The notes under the pieces are model-generated. The model made no database searches, was not told where the DNA came from, and worked only from the letters and a program-made list of their open reading frames with translations. Positions 10,640 through 22,813 of a stretch of 64,000 bases of DNA are shown here, in pieces. Origin of the DNA: Homarus americanus (Eukaryota; Arthropoda; Malacostraca; Decapoda; Nephropidae); assembly GCF_018991925.1 (NCBI RefSeq), contig NW_024729698.1:268176-332175 (forward strand), given 5' to 3'. Numbering within the stretch: position 1 is the first letter of the stretch; the number at the start of each line of letters is the position of its first letter. The position numbers were made by a program, and so were the translations under genes.

Positions 10640-11430
10640 ACCATTCATCCAGGTTAGCAGTACTACCCTCTCTAATGTTACTCACTTGCAGTATCTTGGC
10701 TCCCCTCTTTCCACCACCTCGGATATTGATGAAGAGATTCAACATCAGATCAGATGCGCATCTCAAGTCTTTAGCAAACTCCGTACCCGTGTCTTCAGCT
10801 GTTGGGAGTTTAAATAATCTACAAAGCATGCAGTGGTCCTCCCCACCCTATTGTATGGTAGCGAGACATGGGTCACATACAGGAGGCACCTTTAGGCACT
10901 TGAACACTTTCACCAACTTAGTCTACATTCCATCCTCCGAGTTCGCTGGGAAGACAAGAGAATAAATGCCAGTATTCTCGCTGACGCCAACTGTAGGAGC
11001 ATCAAGGCTTCCACTTTCCATCAATAATTACGTTTGACTAGCCATTTTACTCGCATGGACGACAGTACGATTGCCAACGCAGCTATTTTATAGTCACCGA
11101 ATGAATGTTAAATGTAACACTAGGGGGCAACGGAAAAGGTATAAGGATAATCATAAGACAAACCTGAAAAAAATGCTAAATCGACCCCCTCAGCTGGGAG
11201 ACGATTACTCCACTCCAATACGCTTGGAGGAGCACCACAAAAGAATGTGTCAATACTTTCGAGTTAGACCGACTACATAACGAGGCAGACAAGTGCCAGT
11301 ACCGGAAAGACGCTGTCGCCGCCCCTCCCGCACTAGATGTAGCCCTCCACACGTACAACATCCGTTGACGGACCTGCCGATCCCGTGTCGGCCTCTCGAG
11401 TTACCCCAGAGGTCACCAACGAAGGTGAGA
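10640..11430 (+). pseudogene. LINE ORF2 C-terminal remnant
   Basis: Broken frames read THLQYLGSPLSTTSDIDEEI (about 10680-10740), LLYGSETWVTYRRHL (about 10847-10891), NASILADANCRSIKAST (about 10968-11018) and TRMDDSTIANA near 11050. These match the post-RT region, and copy 2 at 44660-45215 is the better version. In copy 2 a 24-25 bp stretch present here (near 10921-10946) is missing. The C2H2 finger seen in copy 2 is destroyed here. Confidence 0.7.
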
Positions 11431-11496
11431 TCCCTAATAACTGGCATCTTTGTATCATAGCTGGATGATCGTCATACTCGATTCCGAGTGACAGCA

Positions 11497-11498
<2 letters not shown>

Positions 11499-11549
<51 letters not shown>
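11499..11549. repeat. (GTA)n 3' tail of LINE copy 1
   Basis: Seventeen GTA triplets follow GACAGCAAA, exactly where copy 2 also switches to TAG/GTA repeats. A GT run follows. Confidence 0.9.
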
Positions 11550-11752
11550 TGTGTGTGTGCGTGTGTGTGTGTAGTGGCGAAGAGCTAAGATATTGATGAG
11601 ACAAGAACCACGTGTGCTTCTTATGTGTAGGCGATCGCGTGTGCATCTCCAAACACACACATGCGCTCACACTCACAACACTGCTGCCTGTATGCCATGT
11701 TGACACGTGTGGTTGATATAAATTGGATCTGACATTAAATTTAACATACTTA

Positions 11753-11912
11753 GGTTGGGTTAGGATAGGTTAGATTAGGTTAGAATTGGTTAAATTACGT
11801 TTGGTTTGGTAAGCCTAGGTTTGATTGGATTAAGTTAGGCTGGAATAGGTTTGGTTAGTTTGGGTTTGATTAGGTTATTTGGGGTTAGAATAAGTTAGGT
11901 TAGGTTAAATTA
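11753..11912. repeat. Degenerate TTAGG/TTGGATTAGG tract
   Basis: About 160 bp of diverged GGTTAGGTTA, GGATAGGTTA and GGTTTGGTTA words, the decayed arthropod telomere pentamer on the plus strand. No flanking inverted arms recognised. Confidence 0.8.
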
Positions 11913-12424
11913 AGGGAACGCATTTATGATATTTGATTTGCAAGTTGATCCACAGTTAAAACACACAAAGATTACCATTACCACTGGATCTGAAAGGCAA
12001 ATCCGAAGGTAGATTTGCGGTACGTGACGCTCTCAAGGTGTTTCCCCAGATCCTTGCCCATTGACTCGTAAAAAAAGAAAAAAAAAAGAAAAAACTCCCA
12101 GATCCCTATACCGAGTTAAATAGATGATAATTATTACTCTTAAACAGGCCAACCTCGTGTGTGTCAGGGCGGGAGGTATTTATTTTGTCACTATTCATGT
12201 TGTTTTATTATTTTCTGGTGTACAAAACGATATTTTTCAATGGTGAGAAAAGAATAAAAGAACCTGTTTGTACTGTGTGTTGGCAACGGCAGCGAGCGGG
12301 CAAACAATGTGTGTTTACAGGTGGCTGGCAGGTGTGGTAGTGTGTATAGCAACACGACACACACACACACATGTACGTACCCATGTATTATATAGTGAGA
12401 GAGATGGAATGTACAATAAATAAT

Positions 12425-12426
<2 letters not shown>
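11913..12426. other. Low-copy spacer
   Basis: Includes an A-rich stretch at 12068-12095 and a short CA run at 12356-12371. No gene recognised. Confidence 0.5.

Positions 12427-12469
<43 letters not shown>
12427..12469. repeat. (AC)n microsatellite
   Basis: Pure AC run of about 43 bp. Confidence 0.96.
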
Positions 12470-12473
<4 letters not shown>

Positions 12474-12699
12474 TATATATATTACGCTACGGAGAAAATA
12501 AATTTGAGAAACCAATCATTAATTTATTAAAGCCATAAATAACAACGGTGACCTAGAATTGATTATCAGGTGCGTTAGTGGAAAGAACATGGCAATACGT
12601 GCACCGGGCTTGTCAGGATAGTTTTCATAGTGCTGACTAACTCATCTTAGAAATAAACAGAAATTGAATAACTCATTCACGTTTGTGATGTTTATTTGC

Positions 12700-12848
12700 T
12701 GACAAGAGAGAAGCAGCGAGTGACCAAACAAGATAAATGAAGTGAGTAACCAGGCAAGAGAGACCGGGCAAGAGACAGGCAGTGAGTGACCAAACAAGAG
12801 AGAGGCAGTGAGTAACCAAACAAGGGAGGGCCAGTGGGTGATCAAACA
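12700..12848. repeat. Degenerate ~28-bp minisatellite
   Basis: Five to six copies of a unit near GAGGCAGTGAGTGACCAAAC with AAGAGA joiners; unit length varies from 24 to 32 bp. Confidence 0.85.
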
Positions 12849-13921
12849 TACCCAGGAAGTTGGCAGATTATATTTATTATAAATAATATTGAAATGTGAA
12901 TGACAATTATAAATCAGTCGGCAGCAGTTCTACCAGTTGCAAGTATTTCCTGATTGATTATAGTTTTAACTCTCGCCTCTCATCAATTATTAGACGAGTT
13001 GGAGTTGTGCGAGAACCAGATAGAGCGCCATGATGCATAGGTGTGTAGTGTGTAGGGCAAAGATAACTTCCGTACGTCTTAGGAATCATAAAAAAAAATA
13101 CAGGTCACAGTTTTTTTTACGACTCCCCAGACGTGCGGAGACGAAGGGGAGAGGAGGGGGGGGGGGTCTCTGTGCATGGTTGCACCGCCATACTGTTGTG
13201 TTTAGTAAGGAATACTTAATCTATAAATTATGTTACTTTATATTTGGTTGAAATGTCATTGAAATAAATAAAATATTATTACATCCTGTCTGCTATAGTA
13301 TATGGACATAAGTCATGCTCTTCATGTCAGCTTTGAGTCAAACCTGCGCCATGATGAAATGTGCCATTGCATGATGAGAAATGGTATTTATATGCGATTT
13401 GTGCGTGCTACAACAATATACTATACTATATTAAAGGTGTAAATGAATGTGTAATGATCAGATATGATGCTTCTCCCGCCATGTAAGTGATATTTGGACA
13501 GAAATGCGGCAGGCCAGACTATGGACTTTGTTTCAGAAGCCGAGGCATCACGCCACCACCACAACACACCACACTCCATAAAGCCCAGCACTATACTAAT
13601 GTTTCTTGCACTTTGCTTGAGGATAAATAAAGTGGTAGATTTATACTATGTAACCATCCAAGTTACACTGTCCACTGCAGGACAGGTATTATTCATTCCA
13701 CGTTAGATGAAAGAAAAGCGTCAATACTACATCAATTAATCTATGTAAACGTTGCTGGACCAGGTAATGAGTCAAATTATGTCATTGTGGTCCCAGGCTA
13801 CTGTGTGCACCTCACGTCTCACAGAGTAACTTAGAGGCTTCAGATTCACACTCCGATACTCCCAGGGTTCACACCTCACGAAGTCAACGTTGAGTGTACT
13901 AGTCGGAAATGTCCCCAACTG

Positions 13922-13923
<2 letters not shown>
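12849..13923. other. Low-copy spacer
   Basis: Includes a G11 run near 13156-13166 and several short frames. The one at 13030-13251 starts MMHRCVVC but matches no finger family I can name. No supported gene. Confidence 0.5.

Positions 13924-13978
<55 letters not shown>
13924..13978. repeat. (GA)n microsatellite
   Basis: Pure GA run of about 55 bp. Confidence 0.97.
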
Positions 13979-13981
<3 letters not shown>

Positions 13982-14208
13982 TAACCACTCCATCTTGTAC
14001 TCCGAGGAACACACTTGAAAAGGACCTTGGCACACGGACAGAAAAAAACTGACGTAAGTGGAAGAAAGGCTTTACACACTTCTCTTGGGATCATGTAATG
14101 TTCTGAATATACTGATAAAAATAGCTAATGTCGTGACTCCTGGCCTCGCTTGGCTAGACTTGAGAACGAGTCGTTAAGAGAGATGGGGGAAAAAACCTCT
14201 TTTGGTAT

Positions 14209-14640
14209 TTGTGGAAGGTGTTGGTGGAGTGTAGTGGTGGTTGTGGTAGAGGTTGTGATGGTGGTGGAGGTTGTGATGGTGGTGGAGGTTGTGATATTGG
14301 TGGAGGTGGTAGTGATGGTGGAGGTGGTGGTTATGGTAGTGTAGTGTAGTGGTGGTGGTGGTTATGATGGTTGTAGTGGTGGTCATGGTGGTTGTATTGG
14401 TTAGGATGCTGGTGGTTATAGTTGCGATGGTGGTGGTGGTTGTAGTACGTGTGATAGTTCTGACAGTAGTAATAATTGTGATAGTAGTGGTGGTAGTGGT
14501 AGTGATAGTGATTTAAATGCTATTGGTAGTGGTTGCGATGGTGACGGTAATGTTAGTAGTGGTGGTGATGATGGCACTAGTGGTGTCGCTGAAAGGTGTT
14601 GATAGTGGTACTGCTAGTGATTTTGATGGTGATAACTACA
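14209..14640. repeat. GGT/GTGGTGATG simple sequence
   Basis: Over 400 bp of GTGGTGGTTGTGATGGT-type words, more ordered at 14225-14350 (about 21-bp GGTGGTGGAGGTTGTGAT units) and decaying towards 14640. Confidence 0.9.
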
Positions 14641-14996
14641 GTGATGATTATGGTAACTTTTCTAAACCACTAACCTTAATTAGTGTAAAGTTTTAGTACA
14701 AAGATATTGTTATTTTGTTCACTATCAGTATACCATTGTTAATTTGAGAACATTTGAGATATTATCCAGGAATCTTTTTTTTTTTTTTTTGCCCTACTGA
14801 TCACATCTCAAGAGTAGACCACCTCAGGCCAGATGATAATGACTCAGAATTCCAAGGTTGATTAGTTAATAAATTCAATGAAGCAAACAATATTTCTGAG
14901 TGTTGTTTAAGGGCACAGAAGCAAAAACTGATATTATTAGGGAAGTTTAAATTGTCTTGTCAAGTGGAGATGTTTTTACCTGGAGGGAAATTATTG
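14641..14996. other. Low-copy spacer
   Basis: AT-rich DNA with a T homopolymer at about 14776-14790. No gene recognised. Confidence 0.5.
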
Positions 14997-15956
14997 TACA
15001 CCTGTGCTTGTACACATCTGTCCATGTGCTGCATACCTGAGCTTGTGTATATAAATGTACTTTTGTGTATACCTGTGTGTGTATACCTGTACTTGTATGT
15101 ATACTTGTGCGTGTGTGTATACCTGTGCTTGTGTGTATACCTGTGCTTGTGCGTGTACCTGTGCGTGTGTGTATATCTGTGTTTGTGTGCCTTCCTGTGC
15201 GTGTATACCTGTACCTGTGTGTGTACTTTTGCGTGTGTGTATACCTGTGCGTGTGCGTATACCTGTGCGTGTGTGTATACCTGTGCTTGTGTGTATACCT
15301 GTGCTTGTGTGTATACCTGTGCTTGTGCGTATACTTGTGCTTGTGTGTACCTGTGCTTGTGTGTATACCTGTGCGTGTGCGTATACGTGTGCTTGTGTGT
15401 ATATCTGTGCTTGTGTATACCTATGTGTGTGTGTATACCTGTGCATGTATGTATACTTGTGCTTGTGTGTATACCTGTGCTTGTGTGTATACCTGTGTGT
15501 GCATACCTGTGTTTGTGTATATTCCTGTGCGTGTGCGTATACCTGTGCTTGTGTGTATACCTGTGCTTGTGTGTATACCTGTGCTTGTGTGTATACCTGT
15601 GCGTGTGTGTATACCTGTGCGTGTGTGTATACCTGTGCTTGTGTATACCTGTACTTGTGTGTATACCTGTGCTTGTGTGCATACCTGTGCTTGTGTGTAT
15701 ACCTGTCCTTCTGTGTATACCTGTGCATGTGTGTATACCTGTGCGTGTGTGTATACCTGTGCATGTGTGTATATCTGTACTTGTGTGTATACCTGTGCGT
15801 GTGTGTATACCTGTGCTTGTGTGTATACCTGTGCGTGTGTGTATATATGTGCTTGTGTGCCTTCCTGTGCGTGTATACCTGTTCTTGTGTGTATACTTGT
15901 GCGTGTGTGTATACCTGTGCTTGTGTGTATACCTGTGCTTGTGTTTGTAAATGTCC
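14997..15956. repeat. 18-bp minisatellite, about 50 copies
   Basis: Head-to-tail units of TGTGTATACCTGTGCTTG with GTGCGT, GTACTT and GTGCAT variants and occasional 14- or 16-bp units. All six frames are open for long distances because the unit is a multiple of three and lacks stops. The resulting Cys/Val/Tyr-rich frames (up to 332 codons) are not genes. Confidence 0.96.
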
Positions 15957-17880
15957 TTGTGGTTGTATTAAACTTGTACTGTTAGTTCAGAATTGAAAAA
16001 TTAGTTTAATCTTTAAATTAAACCTTGAGCCTCAGTTAATCCTAAATCGGGAGTTGATATCAAGAGAACCTGAATTTAAGCTACAACCCATGCTTAAGAA
16101 AACCTGAATTTTAACCAGAACTCAGACCTGAACTAGAAATCAGGATGGAGCAGGCGGTGTATAGTTTACGGTCTGGCTCTTAGGAGGACATTCCCCACAG
16201 CATCCTGCAGCAGTGCCCTGAAAGCTGTATAGTCATTGAATTGCACTATTGACTGTATCGACCCTTCCCCACCCTCTCAGAGGACGCAAAACAGATTGGC
16301 ACAGACACAAGATGGTCCACACCCACCTGGATCCAAAACCATAATATTAAATTATTCAACTTGTTTTTCTTTTTTTCTTTTTTTTACTTTAGGTGGAAGA
16401 GAACACTAAGAAGCTTGATGATATTTGAGTAGCCTTCTTTATACAGATACTGTTTATGGAACCTGTGGGATTTTTTTTTGTACGTGTGTCAAGGAAAGAA
16501 TTGTTTTGTGTGTCTTTATGTTATAACTCGCTAAACGTAAAATAATCACAAGAGATATAGATGATATGAGTGGATATAAACTTCTCCAACACAATACTTG
16601 GTAAACCTATCTAGTTATGGTAATCTCATGTGATTTTGATACTATCTAAGACGTTCTTGTTTTGTTTACTCCCAAGTCAACCAGTTAGGTGTGTCTTTAC
16701 ATCTCCTTTAGGTGGAAAATTCATCATAAACAAGTTAGAGTAATCTGGACTTGGTGTTGACGAAGTGTGGGCTGTGTTAAGGTGGAGAGGCCAGGTTGTC
16801 AGTGTCCGAGTGGATGACAGCTTGGGGCGACTCTTTATATATTTGTGTTCTGAGTTAATGCTACTCACTTTTAACAAGGAAATGATCATTATTAGTCATT
16901 ACGGATTATCAAGGAGTATCTTTAGATAGAAAAAAGAACAACAACGTGAACAAGAATAACTCAATAAAAACTAAAGAAAATAAGTACAACAAGAACAAAA
17001 CACCAACAGCAGCAACAACAAAGAAACAACAACAACAACAAAAACTAAACAAGATGAGGTGGAGAACGCATAAAAAAAATACAAGAAACAAATTGTCTAC
17101 TGAATAAGATACTTCTAACAGTTGCATCAATTGACCATGACATACGACTGTGACAATAAGACCCAACATAGCCCTTCGTATTAAACAGCCCCCAATAACC
17201 CAACGTTGACTCGATGTGTCTGACAGCCATCAACTGCATAAACATAACACTAAAAACACACGTTATGCAAATCATGTGACTCTGTGAATCTCGCTTTAAG
17301 ATTGACAATTACCAAGTTCACAGTTACCATGCAAATACGACCTTCAATGACTTACAGGCTATAAAAGAAAAGAAAAAAAAAAGGTAGAATGTCGGATACA
17401 CAATGAGTCGGCGAGCATTAGAAAGATTTTTATGTGCTCTTTGTTGAGCACTTTTTTCCAGTTACAATGCATAACAACTGGAATAATGAGAATATTTAGT
17501 CTGTTTATTCATTCACTGTCAGTCATTTAAGCTTAACAGTTTAACAGATGTGTTCTAATAAAGTGTTTATCTTCTGCAATAAGACCCCGCCAGTTATATA
17601 TCTTCTTTGCCACCTGTTACAACACATAACCCGTTCTCACTCAACCATATCACATCCATCCGTTTAAAACTAACCCCAACCTGTAATATTTTAATAGACT
17701 TTGTAGTTTCTTCATGTTTTGGATTTAAATAATAAAGTAATTTCACTTAGAAATATCATTAAAATTTTACATTCGAAGTATCGGTGTTAGAGAGGGAATT
17801 GTAAATGTGACAATAAAATGTGGAAAACGAATTCTGTTTTTGATCATTGTTCAACTGGCGTCCAGAGGGAACAGTGAACA
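15957..17880. other. Low-copy AT-rich spacer
   Basis: No gene recognised. It includes T-rich (16364-16390) and AAC/AACAAC-rich (16930-17045) stretches. Confidence 0.5.
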
Positions 17881-17886
17881 GCGTGT

Positions 17887-18084
17887 GTGTCATTTATCAC
17901 AACTGAGTGTCTCTTGTGTCTTGGTGTAACTGTCTTCAGCTTTTATTCTACAGGTGATGTTGAGTTGAATGACAGCAACGGCAACAGTAGTAATGAACTA
18001 GCAGGAGCAGTCACAGCACCAGGTTGTAACAGTAATGACACTACTACCAGCAACAACACCAACAATAACATTAGTGTGAAGTAA
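17887..18084 (+). other. Asn/Ser-rich open frame, uncertain
   Basis: A 65-codon frame ends in a low-complexity Asn/Ser/Thr stretch (NSNDTTTSNNTNNN). A possible splice acceptor, TTTTATTCTACAG, ends at 17953, so 17954-18084 could be a terminal exon. The content is biased and no homologue is recognisable, so I do not call a gene. Confidence 0.12.
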
Positions 18085-18164
18085 CAACACTAACAACAGC
18101 AGCAGCGAGAAAATGCTTCACTCTTAGGGTCAGTCAAACAACATAAAACTACAGAGAAAAAAGC

Positions 18165-18262
18165 CACAAGGTTGCCAAAAACCACCACTATTATAACTAC
18201 CACCACTACTATCATCACCACTATTATAACTACAACCACTGTCACCACTACCATTATTGTAA
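18165..18262. repeat. ACCACTATTATAACT simple repeat
   Basis: Three to four loose copies of CACCACTATTATAACTAC and CCACTACTATCATCA words. Confidence 0.7.
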
Positions 18263-19825
18263 GTAAACCACCACCACACCTGCAAGCTACCTAAGCAAAC
18301 GTGTCTTATAAATAACAGCCAGGAATTCTCACATATTCTCATCACTCGGTAATCAAGGAAGATTTATTCTACACTGGGACACATGACACACCAGCAATAC
18401 CTTCTCCTCGGTGTTGTTATTCGAGACGGTGTGTGGTGTCTCGAGGCGGAGATGGGCCAAGCGTGACTCAGAATGTTCATAATGTTTACGTGGAAATTGT
18501 CGAGGAATAACGCTGAAGGAGGTTTGGAGTTTGTGAGTCAATTGTGTTATGTTAGTGGCGTTTGTTTATATATGAGTCGTCAAAGGTTAATTCTGTATGA
18601 GTCTTTATGGGTGAAAGTCAGTCAAGTGTGTGAGGTTAATGTTACCTAAAACTGTGATTTGTATAATTATAACCTCCATTGTGTATAAAAAGTCTTCATA
18701 AACACGATTATCAGTTAAAAAAAGAAACACATGCAATAATCACCACCTAAAACACCTGCGTTAACACCTGGTAGTAAACAACACCTTCACACCCAAAGCA
18801 TAAATCCCCCATTAGTAGTTTCAACAACAATATGTAATCCTTAAATCCAGTTTCTATACTAATATAAAATCCTTAAATCCTGTTTCGGTACTAGAATATA
18901 ATACTTTAAAGCTTATTTCGACATTACAGTAAGCTTGAGTATCATTAAAGAGTCGCTTAAACAGCTTTAAACATCACTTATAGACAGTCATCACCTGATA
19001 TACAACACAAGACGCCGCTACCCTATCTCATCAACGAGTACCTTTCCCACCTCCCTCCCTCCATCTTACCGTCTATAAGCCGTCAGCAGACTATCTACGA
19101 AAGTGAGAGAAAAAAACACACGTACCTAAAACTACTTCCCGTATTTTGTTTGTAATTATCTCGCTTCTAGGCAAAGGCTCTTCAGTTTTCAATTTCCCTC
19201 TCCTATTTTCAAGAACGTTAATAGCTGCTTCTCCTCCACTCTACCTGAATAAGCTGCTCAAGGCCGGGCCCGGGTCTTGTGGGTGTAGAGTTTTCTTACC
19301 ACACGAAACTTCATATTTTATTATATTTTCCTTTCAAAAATTAATTAGATTTCTTTTATTATCTATTAACTCATCTTTGTCTATCTATCTGTCTGTCTGT
19401 TTGCCTTCGTTATTCTCACTTCCTCTTTCTTGATGTTCTTTATACCAACTTCAATTCAGCTTTTCCTCATCCTCTCTTTTCTACTCTTTTCCAAAATTCA
19501 TCTCCTCTTCACGAATCATTATATCCCGGTCTTTCTCTCTTTCCCTATATATTTTACTAACTCTCTTTCTCTGTCTATCTGTATGTCTTTCTTTCTCTGC
19601 CTCTCTGTCTTTCTCCCCCCTCTCCTCTCTCTACCACTTTCATTTTCTCTCTGTCTGTCTCTCGAAGCTCCGGAGATTCTCTGGAAAAGTTTGCGTTAAA
19701 GTTCAAATGAAACTAACAGGTGCTGAGAGGCCGTGTGTAGCTCCTTAATTAACTAGTGCTATTGAAGAACTGCTTTGAAGTGTATACCGAGAAGGAAGAG
19801 AGATGTGAGGAAGATAATGGGGAGT
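18263..19825. other. Low-copy spacer with CT-rich end
   Basis: No gene recognised. 19380-19670 is CT-rich (TCTGTCTGTCTG, CTCTCTCTACC), which opens Leu/Ser-rich frames of 89-95 codons there. Confidence 0.5.
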
Positions 19826-21318
19826 GTGGGAGCGTGTGGGATGTGTGGGATGTGTGATGTGTGTGGGATATGTGGGGTGTGTGGGATATGTGGGATGTGT
19901 GGGGTGTGTGAGTTATGTGGGATGTGTGGGTTGTGTGGGGTGTGGGGTGTGTATGGTGTCTGGGATATGTGTGGTGTGTGGGGTGTGTGGGATGTGTGGG
20001 GTGTGTGGGATGTGTAGGGTGTGTGGTTTGTGTGGGGTGTGTGGGATGTGTGGGGTGTGTGGGATGTGTGTGGTGTGTGGGGTGTGTGGGATGTGTGGGA
20101 TGTGTGGGTGTGTGGGGTGTGTGGGATGTGTGGGTGTGTGGTGTGTGTGGGGATATGTGGGGTGTGTGGGGTGTGTGGGATGTGGGTGTGTGGGATGTGT
20201 GGGTGCGTGGTATGTGTGGGGTGTGTGGGATGTGTGGGTGTGTGGGATGTGTGTGGATGTGTGTGGGTGAGTGGGATGTGTGGGGTGTCAGGGATGTGTG
20301 TGGGGTGTGGGATGTGTGTGGGGTGTGTGTGGATGTGTGGGTGTGTGGTGTGTGGGATGTGTGTGGGTGTGTGTGTGTGTGGTGTGTGTGGATGTGTGTG
20401 GTGTGTGGGATGTGTGGGATGTGTATGGTGTCTGGGATGTGTGTGGGGTGTGTGGAATGTGTGGGTGTGTGGGATGTGTGGGGTGTGTGGGTTGTGTGGG
20501 GTGTGTGGGATGTGTGTGTGGTGTGTGGGGTGTGTGGGGTGTGTGGGATGTGTGGGATGTGTAGGGTGTGTGGGATGGTGTGGGGTGTGTGTGGGATGTG
20601 TGTGGTGTGTGGGGTGTGTGGGATGTGTGGGTGTGTGGGGATGTGTGGGTGTGTGGGTTGTGTGGGCTGTGTGGGATGTGTGGGTGTGTGGGATATGATG
20701 TGTGGGATGTGTATGGTGTCTGGGATGTGTGTGGGGTCTGTGGGATGTGTGTGTGTGGGATGTGTGGGGTGTGTGGGTGTGTGGGGTGTGTGGGATGTGT
20801 GTGTGATGTGTGTGGGATGTGTGGGTGTGTGGGGTGTGTGGGATGTGTGTGTGGGTGTGTGGGATGTGTGTGGGGTGTGGGATGTGTTGGATGTGTGGGA
20901 TGTGTTGGATGTGTGGGTTGTGTGGGGTGTGTGTGGGATGTGTGTGGTGTGGGTGTGTGTGGGGTTTTGTGGGATGTGTGGGTGTGTGGGATGTGTGTGT
21001 GGGTGTGTGTGGTGTGTGGGATGTGTTGGGTGTGTGGGATATGTGGGATGTGAGTGTGTGTGGGGTATGTGGGGTGTGTGGGATGTGTGGGGTGTGTGGG
21101 ATGTGTGTGGGATGTGTGTGGTGTGTGGGATGTGTGGTGTGTGTGGGATGTGTGTGGTGTGTGGCATGTGTATGGTGTGTGGGATGTGTGGCGTGTGTGG
21201 TTTATGTGGGATGTGTGGGATGTGTGAGGTGTGTGAAGTGTGTGGGATACATGAGGTGTGTGGGATGTGTAGTGTGTGTTTGGATGTGTAGGGTGTGTGG
21301 GATGTGTGTGGGGTGTCT
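19826..21318. repeat. 1.5-kb G-rich TGTGGGATGTGTGGGG satellite
   Basis: Made almost wholly of TGTGGGATG, TGTGGGGTG and TGTGGGTG words in irregular order. Larger blocks recur: GGGATGTGTATGGTGTCTGG appears at about 20417 and 20706, with a relative at 19946. G runs of three to four every 5-8 bases make the plus strand strongly quadruplex-prone. All plus frames (up to 458 codons, Cys/Gly/Val/Trp) and minus frames (472 codons, His/Thr/Pro) are artefacts of the lack of stops. Confidence 0.96.
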
Positions 21319-21539
21319 TTTGTTGAAGTCGTAAATACAGCATGACAGGTGTGTTGAACCTAGTTGCAGAGGACAGACAGACAGACACCTTCACCACCAC
21401 CACCACATGACACAACACTCTACTTAGGTAACAAATTTTTTGGTTGCTGGGCCACGTTTAATCAGTCTCAAACTCTCATTTCTTGACTCGATTCGTAATG
21501 TTGTAGTCCCGGATGTAGTCCGTGGGATTAAACGTTTGC

Positions 21540-21745
21540 CTGAAGAGAGTGTGGAAATGAATATTTATGTACAGTGAGCGTGGAACTGAGTATTGGACCA
21601 AGGAGAGCGTGGAATTTAGTATTTATAGCTAGAGTGAGCGTGGAACTGAGCATTTGACTAAAGAGAGCGTGCAAGGGAGTATTTGGCTAGAGTGAGCGTG
21701 TAAAAGAGCGTGACATTGAACAGTAAAATGAAGAGAGCATGGCGA
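21540..21745. repeat. Degenerate ~55-60 bp repeat (GAGAGCGTGGAA)
   Basis: Diverged copies alternate AGTGAGCGTGGAACTGAGTA and AGAGAGCGTGGAATTTAGTA with TATTT or ATTTG joiners. About six half-units are present. Confidence 0.75.
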
Positions 21746-22039
21746 CGATCATTTACCTAAAAAGATAGTTCATTGTACAATACAGAAAGACACCCCAAGT
21801 CGTGTACTCTTATAGGAAAAAAACAAGAAAAACCTTTACTGCAAACGATTTTTGTAAATAGAAAACCAGTGGCAGGGACTACATTTGCATAGCTAAACAA
21901 TTGCCAACGACCACTCTCGTACACCGAAAACTTTTTACCAGCGAACACTCAACCACATTCCAGAGCCCAGAGGGAATTCAACTCGGAGAATACTCGACCA
22001 GTTAGCAGTACGTTCTCGTGAGTTTCGTTATGTGGGTAT

Positions 22040-22172
22040 TTTGGTGTTTATTATATATCTGAGGATTAAACACCCAAACTAACCTAAGTTAATCCAATCT
22101 AACCTCCTCGAGCAGTGTTGGGGAGGTTAAGTCATCAGGTATAATAAGCTGGGGGATCTTCAAATGTTTTAT
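22040..22172. mobile_element. Decayed TTAGG-core foldback element
   Basis: The right part reads GGTATAATAAGCTGG (22138-22152) then GATCTTCAAAT, resembling the arm consensus of this window (AAGGTGAAATAAGCTGG...TCTTCAGGTGAT). The centre has decayed CTAACCT words (22078-22110). The left arm is weak. Called mainly by comparison with the copies at 6.3, 31.8 and 42.3 kb. Confidence 0.4.
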
Positions 22173-22751
22173 ATATTGGAAGACATCATAATTTTACCTT
22201 AATCTCTCAACTAATGGTAAAGTGAACGTATCAAGTTAAGGTACAGTAAGTATTATTTTCGATCTGTGTTTCAATTACACTTCTGTACTTTAACAACCCA
22301 AAAATTTAGGCTTATTTTATAATCTTCACTTTCGAGAAATTGAACCTAATTAACCTTTATGAATCTATAGACTCCATGATCCACCACACCACATCCACAC
22401 TGTCTGTGGCTAACCTGTTATTTAGGTTTGTTTGTGAGACGTGTCATTGTCTGTCATACAACACAATGGGCCCTGTCATGCATTGTCATCGATAACAATG
22501 TATAAAGCTCTGTGGTCTGCCATTTTCATAATAATCTCACCGACCTGTTATTTAGGAAGATTGAGTACAATGATAAATATATAGGTGTGATTGTAACATT
22601 CTGCTCTGTACATGGTTGTTCTTGATAGATGAGAGAGAGACGGATGCGGGTTATGAAGGGATAGGAGGTTGGTGTTAGGGATGGGGATGAGATGGGAATT
22701 GAGAGGTAAGGGAGACAATGCCACTTACGTAGTTGACTTAATACTTCTCTG

Positions 22752-22755
<4 letters not shown>
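22173..22755. other. Low-copy spacer
   Basis: No gene or repeat recognised. Confidence 0.5.

Positions 22756-22812
<57 letters not shown>
22756..22812. repeat. (GT)n microsatellite
   Basis: Pure GT run of about 57 bp. At 22813 it switches abruptly to a CAC-rich strand. Confidence 0.97.

Positions 22813-22813
<1 letters not shown>

Larger units (their letters stand above)
9484..11549 (+). mobile_element. RTE-like LINE retrotransposon, decayed copy 1
   Basis: A non-LTR retrotransposon of the type whose proteins are often annotated as craniofacial-development-protein-2-like. In order: an inverted 5' block (9484-9571, minus), then a plus-strand segment from the endonuclease/RT linker (about 9573-10240), a large internal deletion, the RT tail around the catalytic box (about 10260-10500), the post-RT region (about 10650-11400), and a 3' UTR ending in (GTA)n at 11499-11549. 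The region from 10860 on is closely similar to 44660-45290, the second copy. Many stops and frameshifts show it is dead. RTE elements typically end in short tandem repeats, which fits the tail. The RTE assignment within non-LTR elements is from memory of related proteins and is moderately sure. Confidence 0.85.

Noticed and set aside
13030..13251. Zinc-finger or THAP-like protein (starts MMHRCVVC)
   Set aside because: The Cys/His spacing fits no family and the frame runs into a poly-G stretch.
14952..15996. Open frames of 306-332 codons, plus strand (Cys/Val/Tyr-rich), and minus partners
   Set aside because: All frames are open because the 18-bp unit has no stop and is a multiple of three; no domain, start context or splice signal.
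19749..21418. 472-codon minus and 458-codon plus open frames
   Set aside because: Both are translations of the G-rich TGTGGG satellite; overlapping frames on both strands are equally open.
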